From Rhodobiaceae bacterium (GTDB taxonomy: Bacteria; Pseudomonadota; Alphaproteobacteria; Rhizobiales; Tepidamorphaceae), in NCBI GenBank assembly GCA_020441995.1, contig JAGRLC010000020.1, positions 1 to 47,948 of the forward strand: a DNA stretch of 47,948 bases, in the 5' to 3' direction. The position numbers and the translations under genes are program-made. Position 1 is the stretch's first letter. Each line of letters begins with the position of its first letter. The notes beneath the pieces were generated by a model. The model did not search any database. It was not told where the DNA came from and saw nothing but the letters and a program-made list of their open reading frames with translations. Below are positions 17,631 to 27,383 of this stretch, piece after piece.

Positions 17631-18515
17631 CCTGACCTCCAGTCAAAAACGAATAAGGGACCAGGTTTCTTCGCTTCCGAGCATCGCGGCGAGCCGCTTG
17701 TGCTTTAGAAAGGAAGGGTTTCCCCAATTCCCCGTGAATTAGCCCGCTAGAGTTTGCCCCCGAAAGAACTGCCTCTGGTCAGGCGTTCACGACAGTCCGG
17801 GTCCCCGGTGTCGCTGAAGCCAACATACCGATGCGCACTGCCCGTTCAACAGGCAAATCGGCTCCGGCCCCTTTCGCGCCCCCCTTTTCCGGGGGGTGTG
17901 TCTTTTCGACAACGTTGTGACCGGTCTGCATCGGCTGAAAACAGCATATTCAACACATTATTTACCTTTTAGCGTGCTTTCAGCCCCTAAAGACAACCTT
18001 CTCTTAACCATTGCGGCCCGTATGAGGGGGCTTGCCGCCACGCTTGCAACGCCGATTCCCGTCTTGCCGGACCGATTCCCCTGCCTCAAACGACTCGCCA
18101 CCTGGAAGAATCTGTTTGCACCGGAATCAGAAACTGGAATCGGCGCGCATACACCCTCCCCAAACCGCATGCGCCAAACAGTCATTATATATAGGCGCAT
18201 ATGAGGCCGCCCGGTGGCGCGCGGAATGCCGTCGCGATTCCGTACCGCGCCCAACGCAAAATCACCCCGCGTATTGCCGGGATGAATTGACGGCGCGGAC
18301 TGTGAATGTGTGGCCAAAAAAGCGCGCCCGGCTCATCAAAGCATTCAAAAAGCAAACCGGGGGCTTGCCATGGCGGCTGCTTCAGGGTCACATCGCCCTC
18401 GCGTTGGTTAACAAGGCTCGAATGCCGGACACCAGCAAATAGCGATACGATCGGCCCCAGGCCTTCCGGGGCTCTGGCCAAGAGTTGCAACAAGAGCAAA
18501 CCGGAAACAGCAGCC
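17631..18515. other. Long divergent intergenic region (porin / ABC importer)
   Basis: About 885 bases with no convincing gene, between the porin and the importer operon. It must hold the porin promoter and leader (minus strand) and the importer promoter (plus strand). I can see a C6-TTTTCC-G6 hairpin at 17879-17896, a local AT-rich stretch at about 17938-18005 and a TATATA run at 18187-18192, but no promoter I would defend. An in-frame upstream extension of the ATPase gene reaches an ATG at 18306, but it lacks protein-like composition. Confidence 0.55.
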
Positions 18516-20486
18516 TTGCAAACCGAACCAAGCCCAACGCAAACGGCCCCGCACGCCGCCGGCGCAGTCAGCGCCGATACGCACGGCAATCTCCTGACAA
18601 TCCGGGATTTGCGCATTTCCTTCGATCTGCAGGGCGAACCGCTGGAAGTCGTCAAGGGCGCGAGCCTGCGCATCAAGCCGGGCTCGGTCGTCGCGCTGGT
18701 CGGTGAATCCGGCTCCGGAAAGTCCGTCATCTCGCAGACCATCATGGGCATCCTGCCGCGCAACGGCAGCATCACCAGTGGCGAGATCGCGTTTTCGGAC
18801 CCCGCGAAAGATGGCGCGGTTACCGATATCGCCACCCTGCCCCAGTCCAGCGACATGATGCGCCGGATTCGCGGCGGGCGAATCTCGATCATCTTCCAGG
18901 AGCCGATGACCTCGCTGTCACCGGTGCACACCATTGGCAACCAGATCGAGGAAGCACTCGTTCTGCACACGCCGACGCGCGGCCGCGCGGCACGCGAGGA
19001 AACCGAACAGATGCTGGGCCGGGTCGGTTTCCCCAATCCGCAGCGCGCCTACGACATGTACCCGTTCGAGCTTTCCGGCGGATTGCGCCAGCGCGCAATG
19101 ATCGCCATGGCGCTGATCTGCCGCCCCGCGCTTCTGATCGCCGATGAGCCTTCAACCGCCCTCGACGTGACGGTTCAGGCGCAGGTTCTCGCCCTGCTCA
19201 AGGATCTGCAGGCCGAATTCGGCATGGCGATGCTGCTGATCACCCACGATCTCGGCGTTGTCGCCAATATGGCCGACGAGGTCGTCGTCATCTATCACGG
19301 CGAGATCATGGAGGCAGGCCCCGTCAAGGAGATATTCGGCAAGCCGCAGCATCCCTATCTTAAAGCCCTGCTGGCGGCCGTGCCGCATTTCGACATGCAG
19401 CCGGGTGAACGGCTGGTATCGCTGCGTTCGGCGGCGCCCGCCAAAGCCGGAAACGGCAAGTCCAAAAAGGCAAAACCCGAAACAGCCGCCGCCGATGATC
19501 TGCCGATCCTGAAAGTCGACAGCCTGGTAAAGTCGTTTCAGATCAAGAAGGGCAGCTTTTTCTCTTCCGACAGTCAGGAAGCCGTGCGCGTCGTCGATAA
19601 TGTCAGCTTCGAAATCCGCCGCGGCGAATGCCTCGGGCTTGTTGGTGAAAGCGGCTGCGGCAAGACAACGGTCAGCAAGCTGATCACCCGTGCCCTGACG
19701 CCGGATTCAGGCCGTGTCACCTTCAGCGCGAAGCCGGGAGAAGCGATCGACCTGACATCTCTGGACGCGGGTAAGCTGAAAGCCGCCCGTTCCGATATCC
19801 AGATGATATTCCAGGACCCCTTCGGCTCTCTCAACCCGCGCATGACCGTGCTGGAAATCCTGCGTGAACCGCTGGCGATTCACGGCATGGGCAACCACGC
19901 GGCACAGCTTGAGCGCGTCACCGAGCTGATGCGCCAGGTCGGTCTCGATCCGCGCTATCTCAGCCGCTACCCGCATTCGTTCTCTGGCGGACAGCGCCAG
20001 CGCATCGGCATTGCCCGCGCCTTGGCACTGGATCCGAGCTTGATCATCTGCGATGAACCGGTGTCAGCTCTGGACGTCAGCGTTCAGGCGCAAATTCTAA
20101 ATCTTCTTAAGGATTTACAGTCGGAACTTAATCTGACTTATCTATTCATTTCGCACAATCTGGCGGTGGTCGACTACATGGCAGACCGGATCGCCGTGAT
20201 GTGGAAGGGCCGGCTCGTCGAGGTCGCGCAGCGCTCTACCCTGTTCCGCAATCCGCGCCACCCCTACACCCGCGCCCTGCTTGAGGCGGTTCCCTACCCC
20301 GATCTGGAGCGTCAGCTCGATTTCGAGAAGATGCGGCTGCGGCCGGGATCGGATACGGCCAACTGGGACGAGAAATTCCGTCCGTCGCAGGACGGCGGAC
20401 AGGCCGGTGCCATGGAACTGCTCGAGGTTGAACCCGGCCATCGCGTGCTGGTCCGCAGCGGCACGCCGGCCTCGGAGGTCATCTGA
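18516..20486 (+). CDS. Peptide-type ABC importer, fused double ATPase
   Basis: Cytoplasmic energising subunit with two complete ATPase domains in one chain, as in YejF or DppDF fusions. The first half has Walker A GESGSGKS, the variant signature LSGGLRQ and Walker B LLIADEPSTALD. The second half has GESGCGKT, FSGGQRQR and LIICDEPVSALD. Each half carries the oligopeptide-family C-terminal extension (HPYLKALLAAVP, HPYTRALLEAVPYPDLE). The start is uncertain. I prefer TTG at 18516-18518, with GGAAA upstream, giving about 656 residues. The ATG at 18306 would add 70 unconserved residues. Its TGA overlaps the ATG of the binding-protein gene by one base. Confidence 0.9.
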   Translation: MQTEPSPTQTAPHAAGAVSADTHGNLLTIRDLRISFDLQGEPLEVVKGASLRIKPGSVVALVGESGSGKSVISQTIMGILPRNGSITSGEIAFSDPAKDGAVTDIATLPQSSDMMRRIRGGRISIIFQEPMTSLSPVHTIGNQIEEALVLHTPTRGRAAREETEQMLGRVGFPNPQRAYDMYPFELSGGLRQRAMIAMALICRPALLIADEPSTALDVTVQAQVLALLKDLQAEFGMAMLLITHDLGVVANMADEVVVIYHGEIMEAGPVKEIFGKPQHPYLKALLAAVPHFDMQPGERLVSLRSAAPAKAGNGKSKKAKPETAAADDLPILKVDSLVKSFQIKKGSFFSSDSQEAVRVVDNVSFEIRRGECLGLVGESGCGKTTVSKLITRALTPDSGRVTFSAKPGEAIDLTSLDAGKLKAARSDIQMIFQDPFGSLNPRMTVLEILREPLAIHGMGNHAAQLERVTELMRQVGLDPRYLSRYPHSFSGGQRQRIGIARALALDPSLIICDEPVSALDVSVQAQILNLLKDLQSELNLTYLFISHNLAVVDYMADRIAVMWKGRLVEVAQRSTLFRNPRHPYTRALLEAVPYPDLERQLDFEKMRLRPGSDTANWDEKFRPSQDGGQAGAMELLEVEPGHRVLVRSGTPASEVI

Positions 20487-22429
20487 TGTTTGCCCTGTTC
20501 CGGTCAACACTCGCCAAACCAGCCGCAAGACTTGCTTTCCTGGCCTTTCTGGCAACGCCCGCGATTGCCGCGCCCGACCTGGCGCAAATGGAAGCGCCGA
20601 TGCTGGCCGAAAAGGTCGCGGCCGGCGAACTTCCCCCGCTGGAGCGCAGATTGCCGGCAATGCCCAAGGTTGTGGACATGTCCGGTTCCTCGCGTGAGGC
20701 CGGCGCCTATGGCGGCACCTGGAACATGCTGATGAAGGACCAGAAAGACATCCGCATGATGACGATCTTCAGCTACGCGCGGCTGGTCGGCTTCAATACG
20801 GATTTCGATCTGGAACCCGACATTCTCGCATCGATCGAGATTGAGGACGACCGCGTCTTCACGATGCACCTGCGCCCCGGCCACCGGTGGTCGGACGGCC
20901 ACCCCTTTACGTCCGAGGATTTCCGCTACTGGTACGAGGACGTTGCCCTCAACGAGGAGCTTTCAAGCGGCGGTTTCCCGCCCGAAATGCGCCCCCATGG
21001 CGAAGGTCCGTCGTTCGAGGTGATCGACGAAACCACGGTGCGCTACACCTGGGCCAATCCCAACCCGCTGTTCCTGCCCGCGCTGGCGGGGCCGCGCCCG
21101 CTCGAGATCATGATGCCGGCGCACTACCTCAAGCAGTTCCACGCCCGCTATCAGGATCCCGACAAGCTGGCGAAGATGGTTGAGGAGGAAGGCGTCAAGG
21201 ATTGGGATTCGCTGCACCGGCGCATGGCGCGCAGCTACCGGCCCGAGAACCCCGCCCTGCCGACGCTCATGCCATGGCGCAACATGACCGAACCGCCGGC
21301 GGAGCGTTTCGTGTTCGAACGAAATCCCTATTTTCACCGCGTTGACGAGCATGGCCGCCAGTTGCCTTATATCGACACGGTGACGCTTTCGATGGGCTCA
21401 TCGAGCCTGATCCCGGCCAAGACGGGAACCGGCGAAAGCAACCTTCAGGCCCGCTATATCCGTTTCGACGACTACACCTTCCTGAAGGCTTCGGAAAAAG
21501 AGAAGGATTACAAGGTCCTTCTTTGGGAGACCGGCCAGGGCTCTAAGATCGCCCTTTATCCCAATCTCAATTACGAAGATCCGGTCTGGCGCGATGTTTT
21601 CCGCGACGCGCGGTTCCGCCGCGCACTTTCGCTGGCCATCAACCGCGAAGAGATCAACCAGGCGATCTACTATGGCCTCGCGCGCGTCAGCGCCAACACG
21701 GTTCTGCCCGAAAGCAAGCTTTACAAGCCTGAATACGCCAATGCCTGGACCAGCTTCGACCTGAAACAGGCCAACGCCCTGCTCGACGACATGGGTCTCG
21801 ACAAGCGCGACGGCGACGGCGTGCGCCTGCTGCCGGACGGACGGCGCGCCGAGATCATTGTCGCATCGGCCGGCGAGAGCACCGAGGAATCCGATGTTCT
21901 CCAGCTCATTCACGACACCTGGCTGGCAGCCGGCATCAAGATTTACCCGCGCTCCTCGCAGCGCGACATTTTCCGCCGCCGCGTTTTCGCCGGACAAACG
22001 ATGATTTCGGTGTGGCCGGGCTACGACAATGCCCTGCCGACCGCCGATTTCAGTCCCAACGAACTGGCGCCGACTTCACAGCAGCAGTTGCAATGGCCGG
22101 CATGGGGACTGAACACGGAATCGAGCGGCGAGAACGGAATCGCGCCGGAACTGCCATCCGCACAGCGCCTGCTTGAGCTTTATAACCAGTGGCTGAAAGC
22201 CGGCACCATGAACGGAAAGCGGGCGATCTGGCACGAAATGCTGCAAATCCATGCCGACGAAGTCTTTTCCATCGGCATCGTCAACGGCACGCTTCAGCCT
22301 ATCGTCGTCTCCGATCACATGCACAACGTTCCGGAAAAAGGCCTCTACACCTACGATCCGGGTGCTTATTTCGGCATATACCAGCCTGACACCTTCTGGC
22401 TCGACCAGACGTCTTCCAACCCTTCGTAA
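20486..22429 (+). CDS. ABC importer substrate-binding protein, family 5
   Basis: Periplasmic receptor of the importer. The 647 residues begin with a signal peptide (LAFLAFLATPAIAA). The family-5 features are GAYGGTW near the mature start, VFTMHLRPGHRWSDGHPFTSEDF (the classic strand around residues 115-140), RFRRALSLAINREEINQ, and a late region of domain I ending DTFWLDQ. Length and the rest of the operon point to peptides or peptide-like compounds (YejA, microcin-C or opine-type receptors), but the ligand cannot be read from sequence. Start and stop are tightly coupled with the ATPase upstream (TGATG); the first permease starts 15 bases after the stop. Confidence 0.9.
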   Translation: MFALFRSTLAKPAARLAFLAFLATPAIAAPDLAQMEAPMLAEKVAAGELPPLERRLPAMPKVVDMSGSSREAGAYGGTWNMLMKDQKDIRMMTIFSYARLVGFNTDFDLEPDILASIEIEDDRVFTMHLRPGHRWSDGHPFTSEDFRYWYEDVALNEELSSGGFPPEMRPHGEGPSFEVIDETTVRYTWANPNPLFLPALAGPRPLEIMMPAHYLKQFHARYQDPDKLAKMVEEEGVKDWDSLHRRMARSYRPENPALPTLMPWRNMTEPPAERFVFERNPYFHRVDEHGRQLPYIDTVTLSMGSSSLIPAKTGTGESNLQARYIRFDDYTFLKASEKEKDYKVLLWETGQGSKIALYPNLNYEDPVWRDVFRDARFRRALSLAINREEINQAIYYGLARVSANTVLPESKLYKPEYANAWTSFDLKQANALLDDMGLDKRDGDGVRLLPDGRRAEIIVASAGESTEESDVLQLIHDTWLAAGIKIYPRSSQRDIFRRRVFAGQTMISVWPGYDNALPTADFSPNELAPTSQQQLQWPAWGLNTESSGENGIAPELPSAQRLLELYNQWLKAGTMNGKRAIWHEMLQIHADEVFSIGIVNGTLQPIVVSDHMHNVPEKGLYTYDPGAYFGIYQPDTFWLDQTSSNPS

Positions 22430-22444
22430 GAGCTGCGTCAGTCC

Positions 22445-23443
22445 ATGTTGAGCTACATCTTCCGCCGCATACTGATCATGATCCCGACGCTGCTCATCAC
22501 GAGTGCGCTGGTATTCACGATCATCGAACTGCCGCCCGGCGATTACTTTGAAAGCTATGTCGCCGAATTGCAGGCACAGGGCGAGAAGGTCGACGAGGAA
22601 CGGCTCAACTTCCTGCGCGAGGAGTACGGCTTCGACAAGCCGCCGATCGTCCGCTACTTCCAGTGGCTCGGCGGCTGGTTTGTTGGTGATTTCGGCTATT
22701 CCTTCGCCTACGAACTGCCCGTTGCGGACGTTGTCGGCGACCGCCTGTTCCTGACGATACTGGTGTCCTTCGTGACGATCATCTTCACGTGGATCATCGC
22801 GTTCCCGATAGGAATTTACTCGGCGACCCACCAGTACAGCTGGGGTGATTACGGGCTGACATTCCTAGGTCTGCTGGGGCTTGCGACACCGAACTTCTTG
22901 CTGGCGCTGATCATGATGTATCTCGCCAACCGCTGGTTCGGGACCTCCATCGGCCACCTCATGGCGCCGGAATTCCTCGACCAGCCCATGAGCTGGGCGA
23001 AAGCGCAATCGATTGCGGGCCACCTCGTGATCCCCGTCATCGTCATTGGCACAGCCGGCACGGCGGGCATGATCCGGCGTTTGAGGGCGAACCTGCTTGA
23101 CGAGTTGCAGAAGCAATACGTCACCACCGCCCGCGCCAAGGGCCTGCACCCCTTCAAAGCGCTGATGAAGTATCCTTTGCGCATGGCGCTGAACTTCTTC
23201 ATTTCCGACATCGGCTCGATCCTGCCGACCATCATTTCAGGCGCCGAGATCGTCGCAATCGTGCTGTCGCTGGAAACAACCGGACCGTTGCTGATCAACG
23301 CGCTTCAGAGCCAGGACATGTACCTTGCCGGCTCGTTCCTGATGTTTCTTGCGCTTCTAACCGTGATTGGCGTGCTGATCTCCGACATTGCGCTGGCTAT
23401 ACTTGATCCGCGCATCCGTCTTGCGGGAGGCAGCACCAAATGA
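22445..23443 (+). CDS. ABC importer permease 1 (DppB/YejB-type)
   Basis: Inner-membrane permease with about six helices. The 332 residues open with LSYIFRRILIMIPTLLITSA, the conserved first helix of DppB/OppB permeases, followed by a periplasmic loop at about residues 35-90. The cytoplasmic ATPase-contact loop is QYVTTARAKGLHPFKALMKY (EAA-type motif). The C-terminus, LILDPRIR-like in related proteins, here reads IALAILDPRIRLAGG. The gene overlaps the second permease by 4 bases (ATGA), so the two are translationally coupled subunits of one channel. Confidence 0.93.
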   Translation: MLSYIFRRILIMIPTLLITSALVFTIIELPPGDYFESYVAELQAQGEKVDEERLNFLREEYGFDKPPIVRYFQWLGGWFVGDFGYSFAYELPVADVVGDRLFLTILVSFVTIIFTWIIAFPIGIYSATHQYSWGDYGLTFLGLLGLATPNFLLALIMMYLANRWFGTSIGHLMAPEFLDQPMSWAKAQSIAGHLVIPVIVIGTAGTAGMIRRLRANLLDELQKQYVTTARAKGLHPFKALMKYPLRMALNFFISDIGSILPTIISGAEIVAIVLSLETTGPLLINALQSQDMYLAGSFLMFLALLTVIGVLISDIALAILDPRIRLAGGSTK

Positions 23444-24618
23444 GCATGGAGCTTACTCCACCCGCGTCGAAACCGCTGCCGCATTTCGTCAACGATGCGC
23501 CTTTCGACCCGCAAACCATCGAAGCCCTGACGCCGGCCCAGGAGCGCATCTACCTCGCCTCGCAATGGCGGCTAATGTGGTGGAAATTCAAGCGCCACAA
23601 GGTTGCCGTCTGGTGTGGCATTTTCCTGCTCGCCCTGTTCTTTGTGGCGGTCTTTGCCGAGTTCTTCGCGCCCTACAATCTGGATTCGCGCCACATCAAC
23701 CGCATCTATCACCCGCCGCAGAGCATCCATCTTTTCCATGAGGGCAGCTTCATCGGGCCGTATGTCTACGACACCGACTACAAGCTCAACATGGACAACC
23801 TGAAGCGCGAATACACGGTGCTGACCGACAAACCCCTGCAACTGCGGTTCTTCTGCAAGGGCGAGCCTTACGAGATGTGGGGCTTCATCCCGATGGAGCA
23901 TCACATCCTCTGCCCTCCGGAGGGCGAAAACGCCTTCCTTCTCGGCACGGACAGGCTCGGGCGCGACATGCTCTCGCGCATTGTCTATGGCGCGCGCATC
24001 TCGCTTTCCATCGGCCTGATCGGCGTTACCATCAGCTTTACACTCGGCATCATCATAGGCGGTCTTGCCGGCTATTACGGCGGCTGGATCGACATGGTCG
24101 TCCAGCGCATCATCGAGGTGATCCAGTCGATTCCCTCGATCCCGCTATGGCTGGCCCTTGCCGCGATCATGCCGGTGACCTGGAGCCCGCTGCTGGTCTA
24201 TTTCGCGATTACCGTGATCCTTGGCCTGCTCGACTGGACGGGGCTTGCGCGTGCCGTGCGCTCGAAGCTGCTGGCGCTGCGCGAGGAAGACTACGTTCTG
24301 GCCGCACAGCTCATGGGCGCCAACACATCGCGCATCATCGCCCGCCACCTGGTGCCGGGTTTCATCAGCCACCTGATCGCGACCGCGACGATTTCCATTC
24401 CCACCATGATCCTGGGCGAAACCGCACTCAGCTTCCTTGGGCTGGGTCTGCGCCCGCCGGTCACCTCATGGGGCGTGCTGCTGACGGAGGCGCAAAACAT
24501 CAACGTGGTCGCGCTTTATCCCTGGCTCATGCTGCCGGTGGTGCCCGTCATCCTGGTCATCCTGGCCTACAACTTCCTGGGCGACGGGTTGCGGGATGCC
24601 GCGGATCCCTACAAATAA
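23440..24618 (+). CDS. ABC importer permease 2 (DppC/YejE-type) with large periplasmic loop
   Basis: Second channel subunit, 392 residues, longer than a typical DppC (about 300). An N-terminal cytoplasmic arm (residues 1-50, ending in WRLMWWKFKRHKVAVW) leads to helix 1. A periplasmic loop of about 100 residues follows (roughly 75-165), as in YejE-like permeases of peptide importers. The core begins at FLLGTDRLGRDMLSRIVYGARISL, a strong family signature. The ATPase contact loop is EEDYVLAAQLMGANTSRIIARH. The C-terminus NFLGDGLRDAADPYK is standard for DppC. This closes the operon; 264 bases without a clear gene follow. Confidence 0.93.
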   Translation: MSMELTPPASKPLPHFVNDAPFDPQTIEALTPAQERIYLASQWRLMWWKFKRHKVAVWCGIFLLALFFVAVFAEFFAPYNLDSRHINRIYHPPQSIHLFHEGSFIGPYVYDTDYKLNMDNLKREYTVLTDKPLQLRFFCKGEPYEMWGFIPMEHHILCPPEGENAFLLGTDRLGRDMLSRIVYGARISLSIGLIGVTISFTLGIIIGGLAGYYGGWIDMVVQRIIEVIQSIPSIPLWLALAAIMPVTWSPLLVYFAITVILGLLDWTGLARAVRSKLLALREEDYVLAAQLMGANTSRIIARHLVPGFISHLIATATISIPTMILGETALSFLGLGLRPPVTSWGVLLTEAQNINVVALYPWLMLPVVPVILVILAYNFLGDGLRDAADPYK

Positions 24619-24882
24619 GCGCCCGAACGGCACGGATGCCGCCTTTGCGGGCATGCGACTTTCGTGTGCAACCGCAAGGTCAACTCAACCGCGACAGCCG
24701 CTTTTCTTCGTGCTAGGACTTAGCCGAACGGGGGTTCAAACTGGGGATCCGGCCAGACGGGAGCATTGTGGTTCGCGGCGTTTGAGGCTTTGCGCCAATC
24801 CGCGAATTACGCGCTGCATGTCATCGGACTGTATGTCCAGGCGAGCCAATTGCGGGAAAAGCGTATCGAAAGAGGCCCGGTC

Positions 24883-26097
24883 ATGACCCGCCGCGGACAC
24901 GCACGTGTGCTGATGTACAGCCACGATACATTCGGTCTGGGCCATCTCCGGCGCTGCCGGTCGATTGCCCATGCGCTCGTGGAACGCTTCAACGGCATTC
25001 TCGTGCTGATTATTTCCGGCTCTCCGATCGCCGGCGCGTTCGATTTCCGCGCCCGCGTCGACTTCGTCAAGATTCCAAGCGTCATCAAGCTGCACAACGG
25101 CGATTACACCTCGCTCGACGAGCATATCGATCTCGCCGACACGCTGGAAATGCGCCGCGCCGTGATCCATCACACCGCCGCCTCCTTCGATCCCGACCTG
25201 ATGATCGTCGACAAGGAACCGATGGGTCTGCGCGGCGAACTGGAAACGACGCTGCGCATGCTGCGCGGCCGTGGCACCACCTTGATCGCGGGCCTTCGCG
25301 AGGTCATGGACGCTCCGGAGGAAATGAAACGCGAATGGGACCGCACCGACATGGTGCACAAGATGACCGACCTCTACAGCCATATCTGGGTTTATGGCCC
25401 CGAGGACTTCTGGAATCCGTTGACCGGTCTCGATGTCCCTCCGGCTCTGGCGCGCAGGCTCACCTATACCGGCTATCTGGACCGCACCGGCAAGGCGACA
25501 CCGACCATTCACGGCCAGAACATTCCGGAAAACTATATCCTCGTGACCGCCGGTGGCGGTGGCGACGGCGCCCCGCTGATGCATCAGGTCTTGGCCGCGC
25601 GTGAAGCCGCCGGCTCTCTCGAACAGCCACTGTTGATGCTGCTCGGACCCTTCATGAAATCCGGAGAGCGCGAAGCCCTGCACAAGCGCGCCGCGAACCT
25701 GCCCGGAATCACGATCATCGATTTCGACAACCGCGCCGAGACCCTGCTGGCGAACGCAACCGGCATCGTCAGTATGTGCGGCTACAACACCTTCTGCGAA
25801 ATCCTGTCCTACGATCGCCCCGCCCTGATCGTGCCGCGCACGAAACCGCGCCGCGAGCAGGAAATCCGAGCCCGCCGCGCGGCTGAACTCGGCATCGTCG
25901 ACATGCTCCTGCCGGAAGAGGCCGCCGACCCGCTCAAGCTTGCCGATGCGCTTCGCCGCCTGCCCTCGCGCAACAGGCCCTCACAGGCAGCCCAGCCGTT
26001 GAAGCTCGATGGCCTCGACACCATCTGCGATCTCGTCGGCGATCATTTTTCGCGGTTGAGCCGGCAGGATCTTTCCCTCGTCGGAGCGGGCATCTGA
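24883..26097 (+). CDS. MurG-like glycosyltransferase 1 of the cluster
   Basis: Predicted GT-B-fold glycosyltransferase of the GT28/MurG type, 404 residues, cytoplasmic or membrane-peripheral. It begins MTRRGHARVLMYSHDTFGLG and then HLRRCRSIAHAL; the GxGHxxR pattern is the acceptor-side motif of this class. The nucleotide-sugar half contains ILVTAGGGGDGAPL and MCGYNTFCEILSYDRPAL, the usual donor-binding region. I start at the ATG 24883, with GAGG 7 bases upstream. An earlier in-frame start adds 39 residues of little conservation. The gene resembles the third transferase in layout, suggesting duplication. Donor and acceptor are unknown. It overlaps the next gene by 4 bases. Confidence 0.82.
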   Translation: MTRRGHARVLMYSHDTFGLGHLRRCRSIAHALVERFNGILVLIISGSPIAGAFDFRARVDFVKIPSVIKLHNGDYTSLDEHIDLADTLEMRRAVIHHTAASFDPDLMIVDKEPMGLRGELETTLRMLRGRGTTLIAGLREVMDAPEEMKREWDRTDMVHKMTDLYSHIWVYGPEDFWNPLTGLDVPPALARRLTYTGYLDRTGKATPTIHGQNIPENYILVTAGGGGDGAPLMHQVLAAREAAGSLEQPLLMLLGPFMKSGEREALHKRAANLPGITIIDFDNRAETLLANATGIVSMCGYNTFCEILSYDRPALIVPRTKPRREQEIRARRAAELGIVDMLLPEEAADPLKLADALRRLPSRNRPSQAAQPLKLDGLDTICDLVGDHFSRLSRQDLSLVGAGI

Positions 26098-27383
26098 AAC
26101 CCTCTGCAAGACAGCACCAGCCCGGCAAGACACGCGCGGACACGCCCCTTGCCATCGTCCTGAAAGGCTACCCCCGCCTTTCGGAGACCTTCATCGCGCA
26201 GGAAATTCTTGCGCTCCAGCGCGCCGGATTCGATCTGCGCATCGTTTCCCTGCGCAGGCCGACCGACGGCGCCATACATCCCATCCATCGGCAGATCACC
26301 GCCCCCGTCGCCTATCTGCCCGAATATCTGCATGAAGAACCGATGCGCGTCCTGCGCGCAGCGCTGAAAGCCTCGAAATTGCCGGGCTTCGGGAAAGCGC
26401 TCACGGCATTCCTGCGTGACCTGCGGCGCGATTTCACCCGCAACCGCGCCCGCCGCTTCGGACAGGCCTGTGTGCTCGCCACCGAGACCGGCGCCGAAGC
26501 GGGCTGGCTGCATGCCCATTTCATCCATACACCCGCAAGCGTGACACGCTATGCAAGCCTGATGAGCGGTTTGCCGTGGAGTTGTTCGGCCCACGCCAAG
26601 GACATCTGGACATCGCCGGACTGGGACCTGATGGAGAAGCTGGCCGAAACACGCTGGAGCGTGACCTGCACCGCATCCGGTCATGCCCATCTCCAGTCGC
26701 TCAGCAGCGACCCGGCACGCGTCCACCTCAGCTACCACGGTGTCGATCTTGAGCGTTTCCAAAGCCCGCCGCGCCATGCGCGCAAATCGGACAGGCCCGT
26801 CACCGTGCTTGCCGTCGGCCGGGCGGTGGTGAAGAAAGGCTTCGACCTGCTGCTTGACGCGCTCGCGGCGCTCCCCGAAAGCGCCGATTGGCGCTTCGTG
26901 CACATAGGCGGCGGCGAAAAACTCTCTGAGCTGAAAGCACAGGCCGACCGCCTTGGCATATCGGACCGGATTTCATGGCTTGACGCACAGCCGCAGGAAA
27001 AGGTGCTCGAAGCCTATCGCGAAGCCGACATCTTCGCCCTTCCCTGCCGTATTGCCGCCGATGGCGACCGCGACGGTTTACCGAATGTCCTGATGGAGGC
27101 CCAAAGCCAGCGCCTTGCCTGTGTGTCGACAGATATTTCCGGCGTCGGAGAGCTGATCATCGATGGCAAAACCGGCTTGCTGTGCCCACCCGAAAATGTG
27201 CCAGCACTCACCACGGCACTGACCCGCCTGATCGTCGATCCGGACTTGCGCGAGAAACTGGCCACAGCCGGTGAAAAACGGGTCCGCAGCGTCTTCAACC
27301 ATGAGAAGACCTCGGCGGAACTGATCGCCCTGTTCGATGCATCCCTGACCGGCGCAGCCAATCGCGCGGCAGCGGCGGAATGA
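26094..27383 (+). CDS. GT4-family glycosyltransferase with likely CTG start
   Basis: Retaining glycosyltransferase of the GT4 type, about 429 residues. The N-terminal acceptor strand is VLKGYPRLSETFIAQEILAL, typical of polysaccharide GT4 enzymes. The C-terminal half has AVGRAVVKKGFDLLLDAL and DGLPNVLMEAQSQ, the E-x7-E region, followed by TDISGVGELI. No ATG, GTG or TTG occurs in frame before residue 84 of this reading, although the conserved N-terminal strand lies well before that. CTG at 26094-26096 forms a CTGA overlap with the previous stop and has GGAG about 9 bases upstream, so I take it as the start. The stop overlaps the next gene by 4 bases. Confidence 0.8.
   Translation: MKPSARQHQPGKTRADTPLAIVLKGYPRLSETFIAQEILALQRAGFDLRIVSLRRPTDGAIHPIHRQITAPVAYLPEYLHEEPMRVLRAALKASKLPGFGKALTAFLRDLRRDFTRNRARRFGQACVLATETGAEAGWLHAHFIHTPASVTRYASLMSGLPWSCSAHAKDIWTSPDWDLMEKLAETRWSVTCTASGHAHLQSLSSDPARVHLSYHGVDLERFQSPPRHARKSDRPVTVLAVGRAVVKKGFDLLLDALAALPESADWRFVHIGGGEKLSELKAQADRLGISDRISWLDAQPQEKVLEAYREADIFALPCRIAADGDRDGLPNVLMEAQSQRLACVSTDISGVGELIIDGKTGLLCPPENVPALTTALTRLIVDPDLREKLATAGEKRVRSVFNHEKTSAELIALFDASLTGAANRAAAAE

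Noticed and set aside
16386..17708. A 440-codon open frame opposite the porin gene
   Set aside because: Long only because the porin has strong codon bias, which removes stops on the opposite strand. The porin has signal peptide, ribosome site and terminator; the antisense frame has none.
18187..18192. TATATA as the -10 box of the importer operon
   Set aside because: No -35-like element 16-18 bases upstream on either strand; the AT run alone is insufficient.
24619..24882. Rho-independent terminator after the ABC importer operon
   Set aside because: The small stem at 24636-24654 has a bulge and no T-run, so I do not report it.
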